Shown here in pieces: positions 23,306 through 35,601 of a DNA stretch of 64,000 bases; the first letter of the stretch is position 1; each line of letters starts with the position of its first letter. The position numbers and the translations under genes are program-made. Source of the stretch: Dillenia suffruticosa (taxonomy: Eukaryota > Streptophyta > Magnoliopsida > Dilleniales > Dilleniaceae); contig JAVTVX010000016.1 in assembly GCA_033439265.1 (NCBI GenBank), positions 23,871,201-23,935,200 on the forward strand, in the 5' to 3' direction. Below the pieces are notes generated by a model. The model had not been told where the DNA came from, ran no database searches, and saw nothing but the letters and a program-made list of their open reading frames with translations.

Positions 23306-25177
23306 TTTCTCAATTTACCGTCTTTTTTATGCTTCCATTAAAGAATATCCCCTCAAAATACAAAGTTGCCCGAATGCAAAGATAGCTCACCTTAACTAAA
23401 CTATATTAACACCAATCAAATGTTACCCAGAAGAGAGAGAGAGAGAGAGAGTATAAATGAGAATATGACAGAAAACCAGGCCCTTTTTATGGAGAAGAGG
23501 AAGAAGGTCTAAACTCGAAGATGAAAGTGGGGGATATTATAAACTTGAAGAGGCAAAAGAAGTAGGAGGAACAAGAGAACCTTATCGGCAAGCACCCAAT
23601 GACCTCCAAACTAAGTCTCTGACTCCCCCTTTCCCTCTCTCTTTTTACCTACTAGAAATAAACAGCAGAGGGTGCTCACATTAGCAAAAAATAGAGCTCA
23701 AATTGTTGAAAAAGGAAAATTTGAGAACATTAGAAACCGGCGCAGAAAAAAAAAACTGTGGATTTGAAATTTGAAACACAAAAATGCTCACTATAAAACA
23801 CAGAAAAGCAACTCTAGAGAGTTGAGATCTGATGAACCGTTAAAAGGAGAGCTTCGCATTCGGAGAAAAACCCAGAGAAATGGTACCGGAATCTTCACAG
23901 TAACCACCGGAAGAAAGCGATATCCGGAGATGGTTCGGAAAGCTAGGCTTTTTACTTGGCGAAGCTATCGCAGAACTCGCGGGAGAGCAACCTCTTGCCG
24001 GAGCAGCTGAAAGTTCCGAGATTCATTCTCAATAGTCATTTATAAAGAGAAAGCCCTCTCTCTCTCTCTCTCCGGTTGTGCGTCCGAAGAAAAAAGAAAA
24101 AGGGGAGAGAGAATAGAAAAATGTAAAACAGGAAGCATTAATTAACTGCACAAACCAGGTCGGTTGGGCCTCTTTACTTACTGGAGCTCCTATCCGACGT
24201 AGCGACTAGCTGTTTAAACGTCAGAACACGTAGGATATGTCATGGCCTTTATGACGTGGCATGTCGATATGTCACATTTTGGGTCTGGTAGGGCCGGGCC
24301 TTCTGCCGAGGTGTCGTGTCCGTTTTATTCCCGAAGGAAACCTTTTCGAATTGGTCATGCTTTTGATTGAAATTACTAAACATAACATCGACGGATAATT
24401 ATGGACTAAAGAAATTAAAACGGTTTATATTATGATATGTTGATTAAATTTTAATAAAATAATCTAAAAACATTTGTTGTAAATACAAGATTATAGAGTG
24501 TAGTTGAGAAATGGCTTAGTATATGTTTGTTAAATTAAGCTGGTAGACGGGTGAAGAAGATGAAGACGAAGAGGAAGGCAGTGTCATTAAGGTGAACCCG
24601 GGAAATGGGGATTTAATGAGAGAGCCCCACCATGACTCGAGGTCGGTTTGACTGTGGAAGAAAAATTGTGGCTGGATTGGAAGCAACAGGATTTAATTTG
24701 GTAAGCTTTATTCTACTTTAATAACCTTATATAGATTAAATAAATTAAACTTTATATATTAATTTATATAAATATATATTAATTAATTTTTAATTAAATT
24801 AACAATAATATTTAAATTGATTCAAATAAATATTTAATTAAAATAATTATAATGTAAAATATTACATAAAAATTGATCTATCTAATTTATGATTTCTCTG
24901 ATTCATATATATTCAGATAGGATGTAAAAAGGAGGGTAATTTGAGGAATACAATTTAGTAGTTACCATATAAGCTCAAGCACAACTTAAATAAAAATGAA
25001 GAGATATGCGAGAGAGAGAGAGGGGGGGGGGCAGTGGGGTGGTGTTTGGGGCCGGGGGTTTGGTTTGCTCCTTAATAAAAGCGGGTAGGTCGAGGGTGGT
25101 AATGGGAGGGAGGAAGGTCGCAATAAAGTGAAAGGTAAATAGTAGAAGAGATAGTGGAAATGGCAGAAACTGCAGCT

Positions 25178-25250
<73 letters not shown>

Positions 25251-26254
25251 AGCTGCATCAGTGCGGGAGGGGACCCTCTTTTGCTTCAATGGAATTTTTA
25301 AAGAAAGCTTAAAAGCAAAAGTCTCTCTCTCTCTCTCTCTCTCCCAATTTCTTTTAACTTGGCTTTCTTTAAGGTTGAACACCCTGCACCTTGGCCCACC
25401 GTACTCCCGTACCCTTCACTTTGCTTTATCATCAGATTATGCTATCTTGATCTGAGTCTCTCCCTCCTCTTCGTTTTCATTTTCCCCACCTTTGGTCACA
25501 ATAAAGCACTATGATCTTAAACATGATTCCTGACTTATGGTTGTAAATCAGAAGCAAAATTAGGGGTGGAATATAATTCATAACATAAAGTTCATTATTG
25601 TGGATGCCAAGACACAATTCACATGTCAGTATCACTACGCAAAACACTATTAAAACCATTTGAGCAATAGAAATGAAATTCATTTAATTAAGTGAACAAA
25701 GCAAGCATACAAGATATTCAAATTATTCATTTAACTATGTATTGATCTGTATAATACCAATATAAACTACCACAAAAGAAAAAGAAAACACAAAATGAGC
25801 TGAGATTAGAGTTTTAGAGTTGATAGAAACAGTGGTGCGGGTGAGGGGGAAGAGAGGAAAGTCAAAATGAGTGGTTATACGGTGCTTGTCTCGAGGGGTG
25901 GAATTTCTCGTTTGCCCAGATCAGGGTCAAAAAGGGAATATGTGAAAATGTGAGCAAAGGGGCAAATGCTTCCGGCCAAAACCTTCCTCCTCCACTCCCC
26001 CCCCCCCCGGCGATCCTTTTCTAATTTGTTCTTTTGTGGGTTTAGGCTCGCCAGTCGCTGCTCATCTTTTACTTTTTCAAAAGTTAAAATGCAATTCTGG
26101 TCGCGTCTCGGGTTCCAAGAAATTGTAAAAGAAAAAGAATCTGGAGTGTGCGACAACTGACAGCTGCGTCTGTTCGCTATGTGAAGTTCCTCTCACACCC
26201 TCTCCCTCTCTCTCCCTCTCTCTCTCAGCCGAGAGGGGAGAGGGGAGAGGGGTG
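23306..26254. other. Intergenic region with promoter of receptor kinase and microsatellites
   Basis: The minus-strand kinase's leader and promoter occupy roughly 23306-24120. They include short (GA)n runs at about 23432-23451 and (CT)n at about 24056-24072, common in plant 5' leaders. 24700-24900 is AT-rich. 25181-25248 is a long (GA)n microsatellite and 25321-25343 a (CT)n. C/G homopolymers occur near 25021 and 25998. ORFs here are repeat-derived. No gene recognised. Confidence 0.5.
25181..25248 (+). repeat. (GA)n microsatellite
   Basis: An uninterrupted GA dinucleotide tract of roughly 65 bp. It generates spurious Ser-Leu ORFs of up to 135 codons on the minus strand. Likely length-polymorphic. 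Confidence 0.95.
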
Positions 26255-26656
26255 AGGGGGAGTAGACAAGTAACCGGCCCGGGCCGGTTCTCATTTTTTT
26301 TCTTGTGGAACCGGCCCGGCCCGTTGAACCGGAACCGGCGGTTCTGGGCCGGGCCCGGTTCTACCCAATTTTTTTTTTCTTCTCTATTGCATTTTTTTAA
26401 ATTTTTTTTGTAACTCTATTTTTTAATTCCATTTTAATTTTATAACTCCATTTTTTTTAATTTACTTTTGATAATTCACTTTTAATTAAAAATTAGACAC
26501 AAGATTTTTAGAGTGGTTCCACCGAATTCGGTGTACGTTCACTACTAAACTCATCACCTGGATTTTAAAATTTACTATTTTTTTGTTACAATATTTTGAT
26601 TTTTAAATCATTTTGTTTTTTTTTCTATTTAAAATGACTTTTAAATAAAAGAAAAA

Positions 26657-26685
<29 letters not shown>

Positions 26686-26691
<6 letters not shown>

Positions 26692-28650
26692 TTTTTCTTC
26701 TACTTCTTGTTCATCATCTTCCGAGATTTTGATGATTTCTTGTATTCTTTTTTCTGCATCCTTCCAATTTTTAATGCATATTAAAGTTTCTAAAGTGTCG
26801 TCCGCTAAATTTGTACGTTTTTCGGTTAACACTCGACCACCTGCACTAAAAGCACTTTCGGATGGTACTGTGGATACCGGAGGGGTTAGTACATCTTTAG
26901 CCACTTGGGCCAAAATTGGATAATACGATACATTATTTTTCCACCAACCTAATATATCATATAAATCTATATCATCAAAACTTTCTAATCTAGGTGTTTG
27001 TTTATATAAAAGTAATTCATTAAATGATGATGAAAAAGTTTTTTATTTTTTTCCTAACATGTGTAAGGGATTAAATGAAAATGAAAATGATTGAATACTA
27101 TTATTACTACTACTAACTATATTATTAGTATTTAAATTATTAATTTCCTATTCATATAATTCAAATATTGATTGTAAAGTATGAAATGTTTGTTGTTTTA
27201 AAAAATGTGGGTTAATAGACATTTCTGATGAAAAAACTTGTGAAAAACAATCTATTAACATTTCAGCACCTTCAACCTTAACACGTGAATCTAATACACT
27301 TGCAACTAAATATAAAATTAGAATTTCTTCATAATATTTTAAAATTTTTGTTTTCATTGAAAAAACAATTTCACCAAACTTTTCTTCATTTTCAAATTCA
27401 TTAAATATATAATAATTTTACAAAGATTTGGTAGCATTAAATGAGTAGTTGAATAATAATATCCAGAAAATAAATTTGTATATAAATAAAAAATTTCTAA
27501 TAATTTTGTAAGTGTAGACGCAAATTCAAAAGCGATATTATCAATAAAACAATATTCGTAATTTGAATTTGCAAATTCAATTAAAATATTTTGAAAATGA
27601 AGAACACCTTGTAATATGTCATATGTTGAATTCCACCTAGTGTCACATTCCATTTTAAATTTTTTATATTTTTTGTTATGTAAAATATATAATTGTCTCA
27701 TTTATCGAGTTTTTACAGCAAAATTTCTTATTTGATAAATTAAATCGCGAATAAATTGTAAAAATAGTTCTCTCATTGCTAAACCATCCTTAACACATAA
27801 ATTAATTATATGACATGCACATCTAATATGAAAAAATGTTTCATTTAAAATTGTTTTTAAAGAATTTTTTAAATTATTAACCACAGTAGTATTAGTCGAA
27901 ATATTATCAAAAGAAATAGAAAAAATTCTATCACTTATTCTATAATCATAAACAACATTTGAAATTATTCTAACTATATGTGCACCGGAATGTGGAAATT
28001 CCCAACGTTGAAAAACTAAAATTCTTTTTTCTAAAAACCATGAATTATTTATCCAATGATATGTTACTACAATATAATATTCTTTTTTATGCTCACTTTT
28101 CCAACTATCCGAAGTTATTGAAATGTACTGGGTTCTAATGATCTCCTCCTACCAGATTTTTTAGTACTTTTTTTATAATCGGGTTGTAAATATTTTTGTA
28201 CATATTCTTCAAATACAGGACATGCAACTATACTAAGTTGTAATTCTTTTCTTACTAGCCATTCTATTTGTCCAATTTTTTCTTTATCCGAATTATATTT
28301 AAATGTATCAATTATATTACCTCCCCCTGTAGAAATTTGTGTTTGTTTTGTTTATGGTAATTTATCTGAATGATTATTAATTAGTGTCTTTTAAGTGTGC
28401 TTACCCCCCAACCTTTTAAAAATTTATATTTTTGATGAAAAATTTTACAAATTGTTTTTTGTTCATCATTTTTCTTTTCAAAAAATGTCCATATATTAAA
28501 ATCATTTTTTTTAGTTTGTGTTGTGTTAGATTCAGTGTTACTAGATTCAGTTTCTTCAAAAAAAGTTTCAATATCTATATGATTGGGAATTTCAAAAAAT
28601 GGAGGAAGAGGGGATTGTTGAGAAAATTGTGAAGAGTGTGTTCCGACCAT
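26686..28650 (-). pseudogene. hAT transposase (BED-type), interrupted
   Basis: Pieces in N-to-C order are as follows. 28650-28381 starts MVGTHSSQFSQQ; its BED-finger relic ends with ICKIFHQKY, where a zinc-binding Cys is altered, and STLKRH. Stop-interrupted frames follow from 28110 to 27900 (a WKSEHKKEYYIVVTYHWIN stretch and FDNISTNT with the first catalytic Asp). 27884-27702 has RCACHIINLCVKDGL. 27701-27354 has YKKFKMECDTRWNSTYDIL. 27357-27148 has YLVASVLDSRVKV. 26913-26686 has the C-terminal dimerisation motif VSTVPSESAFSAGGRVL. These are signature blocks of plant hAT transposases. At least four breaks make it non-functional. A (ATT)n tract sits just after the C-terminus at about 26659-26690. 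Confidence 0.88.
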
Positions 28651-29409
28651 TTTATAAAAAAATTAAGATTAAAATTTTTAAAATAATATATACGATAAAA
28701 TTTTTTAAATGAAATTTAAGATTAAATTTTTTAAAAAAATTTAAAATTTTAAATTTTTTAAAAAGGTAATGCAAATGTAATGCAAATGCAAAAAAATTAA
28801 ATATGAAAAAAATTAAATGTACCGATTTGACGAATATCGCAATTGTTTTTCGCAAAATCTTGAATGAGCTCCCAACCTGGAAATCTTGTCAAATCTTGAT
28901 CAATATAGATAATTGGGTATAAGGTGATGAAATGGTGTAGAAATTGATGGAAATGGTATAAAAATGGTGTAGGTAATGTGGTATAAGATAATAGAAATGG
29001 TGTAAAAATTGGTGGAAATGTAAATAATTGTGGAAATGTAGATAATGGAGAAAATGAAAATGGTGTATAAGGTGATGAAATGGTGTAAAAATTGATGAAA
29101 ATGGTATAAAAAATGGTGTAGGTAATGGTGTAGAAAATGATGGAAATAGTATAAAAATGGTAATAGAAAGAAAATAATAATGGAAAATTAATGAAAATTG
29201 AGAAAATGTAGTAATATTGAGAGAATGTAGATGTGAGAGAGAAAGAGAGATTTTGTTGTGAAGATTTTGAAAATGGAGTATAAGGTATTTATAGGAAAAT
29301 TTTTTGACCCTATGGACCAAAATAACCTCAAAAGTAGCAGTTTTATAGCTGTTGGGAGAGGTAAAATTAGAAAAATTTCAAAATTCAAAAAAAAAAAGGG
29401 AAAATTTGA

Positions 29410-29700
29410 ACTGGAACCGGCCGGGCCGGGCCGGTTCCGGGCCTGAACCGGGGGTTCTAGCAGGTTCTGTGCCGGTTCCGGGCCGGTTCCGGTTCCGGTT
29501 CCGGTTCCGGTTCCGGTTCTGTGCCGGTTCCGGTCCGGGCCGGTTTTCTGAACCGGGCCGGTTCCCGGTTCAAATTTTTTGAAACCAGCCCGACCCGCTA
29601 CAGTAAACGGTTCGGGGCTGGCCAGTTTACTATAGCAGGGGACCGGTTCCGGGTCCGGACTTTACCCCGGCCAGCCGGGCAGGTTTTCGAACACAAACCG
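29410..29700 (+). repeat. hAT subterminal GC-rich array (right end)
   Basis: Many copies of CCGGTT/GGTTCC hexamers, including a clean run GGTTCCGGTTCCGGTTCCGG at about 29482-29515. A shorter array of the same words is at 26272-26360 on the left. Clustered subterminal motifs of this kind bind hAT transposase in studied elements; the role here is inferred from position and symmetry. Confidence 0.7.
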
Positions 29701-29725
29701 GCCCGGTTACTTGTCTAAGGGGGAG

Positions 29726-30723
29726 GGACGAGGTAAAAAAGAGTGGTGGGGTTGGGGCTGGTTTGGTGGTGACGGTGGGTTATCACCTATTATCTCATTG
29801 GAAAAATTTAATAAATCCAGACAGTAAAACGACATTATTTCTCATGCTTCCGATTTTTATCTTCCCTTTCCCCTCTCCTCAACTCAAAGTTCCACGACGA
29901 GGACGGGGTGAATATTTTTAAACTCATTTTTTCTAATTACTTCTTAATTAGCTATATGTTGTTTTTACACAAATGGGAGTTGATGCATCCCTTACCGAGA
30001 AAAATAAGTAAATGTCTTTGTGTATTAACCATAAAGCCTAAGGAGCATTAGGCAAACACCAAAAAAAAAAAAAAAACAATTGTATATTTTTTTAATCATT
30101 TTTTGTCAGGTACACCAGAACGAGTCCACCATCCTATTGAATTTTCAACTATAAAAAGGTTCTTCGGTAATATTTGCTTGTTTAGAATATTGTGTTTTCA
30201 AAATTTACAACTTCAAATAATATACCTACTCTTGTCACATATATAACATACATCTTGCTTTTTTGTAAAAAAGATGGTCATAATTCTTAATCTTATGATT
30301 GAATTTTTTTATTATGAGATTTATTATATTTATTTTTATAATTTTTATTTGGATTTAGATATATATTTTGAGAACCATTAGATAAATTATTTTTAAATAT
30401 GAGATTTACCTTAAATAAACCCTCCTCCACCTCCTCCACTTGAATACGTGTCATTAAATTCTTTAAAGTGATGTCCTTACATTTGTGACGAAAGTTCTTT
30501 CAAAATTCTTCCAAGTTGACAACTTGTAAATAACTCCAAGAACTACCAAGTCCGGGCCTCCATTCGCGTTGTAACTGATGAATAAGTTGCCAACAGGTCA
30601 TTCTAGTTGCTTTTGGAAAAACTAGGTTTTATCATCTAATCAAGCTTTAACTTTGTTCTTCCTTTTTGGTCTTCAAGTGATATACACATGGTTCTGACAT
30701 TTCATTATATTTCCCTTCTACAG
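29726..30723. other. Intergenic, no gene seen
   Basis: AT-rich, with an A-run at about 30060-30076. I looked for the missing 5' exons of the GLY1-like pseudogene (the GGGSFGTA-type dinucleotide-binding region) and did not find them. Confidence 0.5.
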
Positions 30724-31210
30724 CAATGGTGACTTGTGAATGCGGTTCAGCAGCTTTTGGCATCTGAACATCTAAGAATTAGTACGTCAAGGTAATGAAT
30801 CTACCTTGTCGTCGCTGTACATATGGTATAATTCCACTCCCTGGACAAAATTAATCGAATGATTTTGTACGAGTTTTGACTGCCCCTTTTGCTTCATTGA
30901 TCTCCTTTTAAATGTTGTGGCACGATTGTGATGTTTTATTCTATAAATATGTATTTTGTGCTTGAATTTCAGGTATATGCACAGTTGTTAACTTCTGATA
31001 CTTCGGTGATGTTACAGAGGTGGGAAATTGCGGGTGCCCTCAAGGATGTACTTGCAATAGCTGCCGGGATGGTCGAAGGAATGAATCCAGGCAACAACCC
31101 AATGGCTCTTGTTGCACAAGGATGTTCTGAGATGCAATGGCTAGCAACTAAGGTAATACTTTACTGTGCATGGGGAAATAGATATATGTCCATTTCTATG
31201 TTGCGCCAAG

Positions 31211-31698
31211 TGTTGCTATTGGATTTATATGCACATACATATACGGAAGCATGCGAAATTTTCAGAATCATTAAAAATTAGGGTTTTCGGGCATATCTCA
31301 AAGAGTAGATCGCAAAAAACCAGGGAGTCACGAATCTCGATCCAACGATCTCACCATCAGAATGATAACCACGAAACTCGAGCTATTACCGTAGCACCAC
31401 AACACCGCAATTGAAATCCGATAACAAATATGACACAAATTCTCTATACAGAATTTTCTTTAGTATTCTCTCTCAAGGGGATATTTTTCTTTCTTTTTCT
31501 CAGTCGTGCCTCTACACCATTGTTTTTTTTACAATATGGTAGTGATGCCTAGGGTTTGCCCTAATTTCTATATCTTTCCATCACCACACATGGTAGAAAA
31601 TTCAAATCTCATCAGTTACTATTTATGAATATGGAAAGTGGGAAAATTATCATTTTCCAAACATGGAAAGATGTCCCACGTGGACATTAATTCATTCA
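31211..31698 (-). repeat. 3' LTR of gag-protease element
   Basis: On the minus strand it starts TGAATGAATTAATGTCCACG and ends near the TGTTG at 31211 (plus). It is collinear with 34896-35368 over GCACATACAYATRCGGAARC, CAAGGGGATATTTTTCTTTC and GGTAGTGATGCCTAGGGTTT, with scattered differences. Confidence 0.8.
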
Positions 31699-32605
31699 TC
31701 TCCCACTTGCACACAAGAGCATTTTCATCCGTCACGAGATCACAATTCATGCGATCTCCTATATCACCCTACTGGATTTTCATACTAGATTGGGTGTCGT
31801 GCGACTGGCGAGTACACCTACAAATAAAGACTTCTCAATACACCCATTAAGATGTTCGAGAAGTTGCCGTTAATAAAAAAAATATTTCGCTGTACCCCAA
31901 ACTCAATACAATTACATCTTTCAAGCCACTTTCCTTATCGAAAGTGATCCCCATTATGTATTCGAATGTGTATTCACTATTACGTTCGTATCCCAACGTA
32001 GATATACGTAACAGACCGGTCGGTGAATACAACACAACGATATAATAGATTGGTCTTCTTTTCCCAAACTCGAATCCATCGACCTCAATTCAGCTGCTTT
32101 TCTAGATCTGCCCCTTATACCTCAATAGGTAAACAGACTAAAATAGTAAATACTGAATCAAGATTTCTAAAGACAGTCGAAAATAAAATAAGGGTATCAG
32201 AGATTCTACCCAATGGATCTCGAGTCTCACATAGTAGGAATGAGGATCATAACGAGATCATCGTCTTATGCTCCCACTATCCCTAGTCGTCTATCACACG
32301 CGGTATAAACGCGTGCCACAGTATTAATCCCTCATTTCTCAGAATGACACATGTCAGATTTCTCTAACACTGTATAAATACGGGACTTAATCTACACATA
32401 AGACTCTATCCAGAGATCTCAGAGAGAGTATCTCCGAGACAATATTATTATTGCAGGTGATATCCGAGATCTCAAATCTAGTTACTCACAAGCAACATGG
32501 ATGTGGGTATTTCAATGTCGGTCATTTCCCAAATGATCTTATCTTAAACGATCTAAACAAAGGACAGATATGAGATTCCGCTGAATTTTGGGAGCATACA
32601 ACACA

Positions 32606-32815
32606 TTATGCAAAATATAGGACTTGGTTACTTGGTAGTATCAGCTTGCATGTACCAATCCCTTTCACAACCACAAATGCTCTGTTCCTCACGTACAGCC
32701 TCCTCGCTTGGGGACTTAATTTGCGGAACTCCACATATGTGCTCTTATCTCGAGCTATATGGTCGGTGGCTCCTGAGTTTACAATCCACAAAAGAGAAGA
32801 GTTAGTAAATATCAC
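32606..32815 (-). pseudogene. copia protease fragment (gag-protease element)
   Basis: LLWIVNSGATDHIARDKSTYVE matches the copia protease start WIVDSGATDH, but the catalytic Asp is Asn, so it is dead. It continues KGIGTCKLILPSNQVLYFA and then stops. Upstream, near 32860-32900, the zinc knuckle reads YYIYDKSGHFAREC: the first two cysteines of CCHC are both tyrosine, leaving the His and last Cys. Confidence 0.75.
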
Positions 32816-33128
32816 AGTGGATGAAACATAACTTACACCATATAAAGAAGAAAGATATACCTTTCGTTCGCCACACTCGCGAGCGAAATGTCCAGATTTG
32901 TCATAAATGTAGTATCGGACTCTACTCTTGTCGAGCTCATTCTTCTTGCGTTTCTACTCTCTAACCTCGGTCTTCACTGATGGCTTCCTCTTAGCCTGGC
33001 TAGGTTTCTTGTCATGCTTGCGTCATTTACGCTTGACGCCCATGGAGCCCTGACTCGACTCCGCCACATAGGTATAATCGGAAACCGAGCTAACCACATC
33101 ATGGCGCTCCTCCTCGAGCTCACGATGC

Positions 33129-33713
33129 CTACGCGGTCATGAAAGTATGAATACTCTCAGTGTGCATGAGATAGATCTTCACCACATCCCAGGAGTCAAG
33201 CAAGGACTGGATCACTCCTGGTACCTGAAGTTCATCAAACATCGGCTCCCCCATGTTCTTTAAAGAAGCGATCATACTCGACATATGTATCAAATGCTGC
33301 TTCATAGTATGATCGGATCTCTTCTTATAGGTGATGAACCTATAAGTCAGCATCCTCAGCTTAGGAGTTGACAGGGAGTCTAAGTGCTCTTTCAGAGCAC
33401 TCGAAACCGACATCGCAGTAAGATACTGCTCGTACACCGGAATCAAATCATCGTGCATGCTACTAAGGTAGATGATCCTAACTTGGCCATCCTTTTTCTT
33501 CCATGCACGATATGCCTCTTCATCCAGTTTCGCCTGAGGCATATCACCCACCCCGGGGTATGTCATCTCGTGTAGTAAAACCTCCGCTAGGTCATGCTCC
33601 TCGAAGACAAATTGAACTTTACGATACCAAATCTCATAGTTGTCACTGTTCAACTTGTCTCCCTTAATGAAATCAAGTACGATACCTTTTGTCGTAACCA
33701 TAGTCTCTGTCAC
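33129..33713 (-). CDS. copia gag polyprotein fragment, open frame
   Basis: 194 codons, uninterrupted: FIKGDKLNSDNYEIWYRKVQ (the LxGxNYxxW block), FVFEEHDLAEVL, YRAWKKKDGQVRIIYLSSMH, SALKEHLDSLSTPKLRMLTY, TMKQHLIHMSSMIASLKNMG and VIQSLLDSWD. These match the UBN2-type gag of plant copia elements. It ends with a stop before the zinc-knuckle region, which lies in another frame. It could still make a capsid-like protein if transcribed; expression is unknown. Confidence 0.75.
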   Translation of the reverse strand: MTETMVTTKGIVLDFIKGDKLNSDNYEIWYRKVQFVFEEHDLAEVLLHEMTYPGVGDMPQAKLDEEAYRAWKKKDGQVRIIYLSSMHDDLIPVYEQYLTAMSVSSALKEHLDSLSTPKLRMLTYRFITYKKRSDHTMKQHLIHMSSMIASLKNMGEPMFDELQVPGVIQSLLDSWDVVKIYLMHTESIHTFMTA

Positions 33714-34895
33714 ACAAAGAAAAAGACGTCAGTGACTAATAATACTTATTATCACAATTTCGTGCACCTTTCGAATTAACAATCCAAAATGAATCGAGTA
33801 TTGGCCCCAAAGTGAGCGTATGAGTCAACGGACACCATACACCACAACCCGAGATCTCATCTCACCATCCGGACTTTAATTCGGCGTACAAAATCTCACA
33901 AATAGTCACAAATATACACATAGGACCCAAAAAAATTGAAAAAATTCAATTTTGGACTACTTGACGCGCCGCCGAGGTCCTCACACGCTGCTGCGCTTAG
34001 GAGCCTGGCTCACGCGCTAGACGCACGGTGCGTTTACACACGCTGCCATGCGCCCAGTCACGGCGCGCATCTCACGCGCCATCACGGGTGGAGCCGAGTT
34101 TGCCAGGTCGGTAACTGGGTCGGTCAACGGGTAAGGGTTGACCCAGCTTGTGGTAAACGGGTCGGGGGTCTGACCGACACGTGTCGGTTCATGGGTCGGA
34201 TCTTGACCCGCTCCGGTCCCAGACCGGCTCATGCGGCTTGCTTGCGTGTGAGGTCCACGCGCCTACCGGTTGTTGCTGGATGCGCGTCTGAGCGTGTCCT
34301 ACATGCGCCCGCGGGTTTGGATCTTTTCTTCCTTCCCTAATGGGTCTGCAACCGGGTTTTTTGACCCGATTCTCCGAAAACCCATTTCCGGCTAATTTAT
34401 TATGGCGATTTCTATCGGAAAATATATTTGGACTTTCCAAAAATATTCCAAACTCATTTTTTGAAAGATTCAAACTCTAAAAACGGCGAATCAAATATCC
34501 AAGTTTTGGCCTTTCGCGGCCTCGCCGCAAAACCCAATTTCCGGCAACCACTCAATGCAAAATGCATGTCAAATCATAGATCAATGCACATGGAACACAA
34601 ATATGCCATTTATTTAGATCAAAAATCTTTCTACACGGATAGATCTAGATTTTTAAGTTTTGGGCACCCTTAGAGCCGAAAACTTTAATTTCAATTTTCA
34701 TGACTAAAACGTATTCCAAAAATTCAAAAAAAAATATATTTAAAACCTACGTGATATGGGTAACGTCACGGTATATTCGGATTCACGAAATTCATCCGTA
34801 ATCCGAAACCCATTTTTGCAACCCCATATTTTTTTATATCCGAAAATATTCCGAAAAGTATCTAATAAATCCAACCCTATACGCTCGGATACCAA

Positions 34896-35368
34896 TGTTG
34901 AATTTATATGCACATACACATGCGGAAACATGCGAAATTTTCAAAATCTTTAAAAATTAGGGTTTTCGAGCATATCTCAAAGAGTATCGCAAAAAAACTA
35001 GGGAGCCATGAATCTCGATCCAACGACCTCGCCGTCGGGATGATAATCACGAAACTCAAGCTATCACCGCAGTACCACAATACCGCAACGATGACAAATA
35101 TAACACAAATTCTATACACAGAATTTTCTTTAATACTCTCTCTCAAGGGGATATTTTTCTTTCTTTTTCTCAATCGTGTCTCTACACCATTGTTTTTTTT
35201 ACAATATGGTAGTGATGCCTAGGGTTTGCCCTAATTTTCATATCCTTTTGTCATCACACATGGTAGAATATTCAAATCTCATCAGTTATCATTTGTGAAT
35301 ATGAAAAGTAGAAAAATTCTCTTTTTTCAAACATGGAAAGATGCCCCACGTGGGCATTAATTTCTTCG
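34896..35368 (-). repeat. 5' LTR of gag-protease element
   Basis: Collinear with 31211-31698. Its minus-strand end, ATTCAACA, is followed by the primer-binding site TTGGTATCCGAGC, one mismatch from the standard initiator-Met site. That fixes the orientation. Confidence 0.8.
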
Positions 35369-35531
35369 TTTGCAGAGCTTTGTCCATATTGGAATGTCAT
35401 TGGACACAAAACTATAGGACACTTTATAACTTACAATTTTCAGTCGTGTCCCTTTTAGTGTGTTCATGTCTATGCTTCATAGTTCTGTTGGATGTTGTAT
35501 ACTTGACATTTATCGTTATAAGATGGAAACT

Positions 35532-35601
<70 letters not shown>

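Larger units (their letters stand above)
26255..29725 (-). mobile_element. hAT DNA transposon with dead transposase and perfect 8-bp target duplication
   Basis: The element runs 26263-29717. The terminal inverted repeat reads TAGACAAGTAACCGG at the left end, and the right end is its reverse complement (CCGGTTACTTGTCTA at 29703-29717). The 8-mer AGGGGGAG is found at 26255-26262 and again at 29718-29725, the size expected for hAT insertion. GC-rich subterminal arrays of CCGG/GGTTCC words lie just inside each end. The transposase lies on the minus strand between them, in pieces. The clean duplication and readable protein motifs suggest modest age. Confidence 0.92.
31211..35368 (-). mobile_element. 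copia-derived gag-plus-protease element (TR-GAG-like) in a pseudogene intron
   Basis: Two direct repeats (31211-31698 and 34896-35368) are its LTRs. It reads on the minus strand: primer-binding site TTGGTATCCGAGC immediately inside the right LTR (about 34882-34895), gag, a zinc-knuckle relic, a protease fragment, about 900 bp of non-coding DNA, the polypurine tract GCAAGTGGGAGA (about 31699-31710), then the left (3') LTR. There is no integrase, reverse transcriptase or RNase H and no obvious deletion scar, so it looks like a non-autonomous class that keeps gag. Flanks CCAAG and TTTGC do not match, so the target duplication is lost or my end placement is slightly off. Confidence 0.8.

Noticed and set aside
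23771-24010. 79-codon ORF upstream of the receptor kinase
   Set aside because: On the opposite strand within the likely leader/promoter; basic, low-information sequence with no family match.
24975-25382. Minus-strand ORFs of 90-135 codons
   Set aside because: Largely Ser-Leu runs generated by the (GA)n microsatellite; no protein family features.
33936-34340. 134-codon plus-strand ORF
   Set aside because: Falls in the leader of the minus-strand gag-protease element, GC-rich, with no recognised family and an overlapping minus ORF of similar quality.
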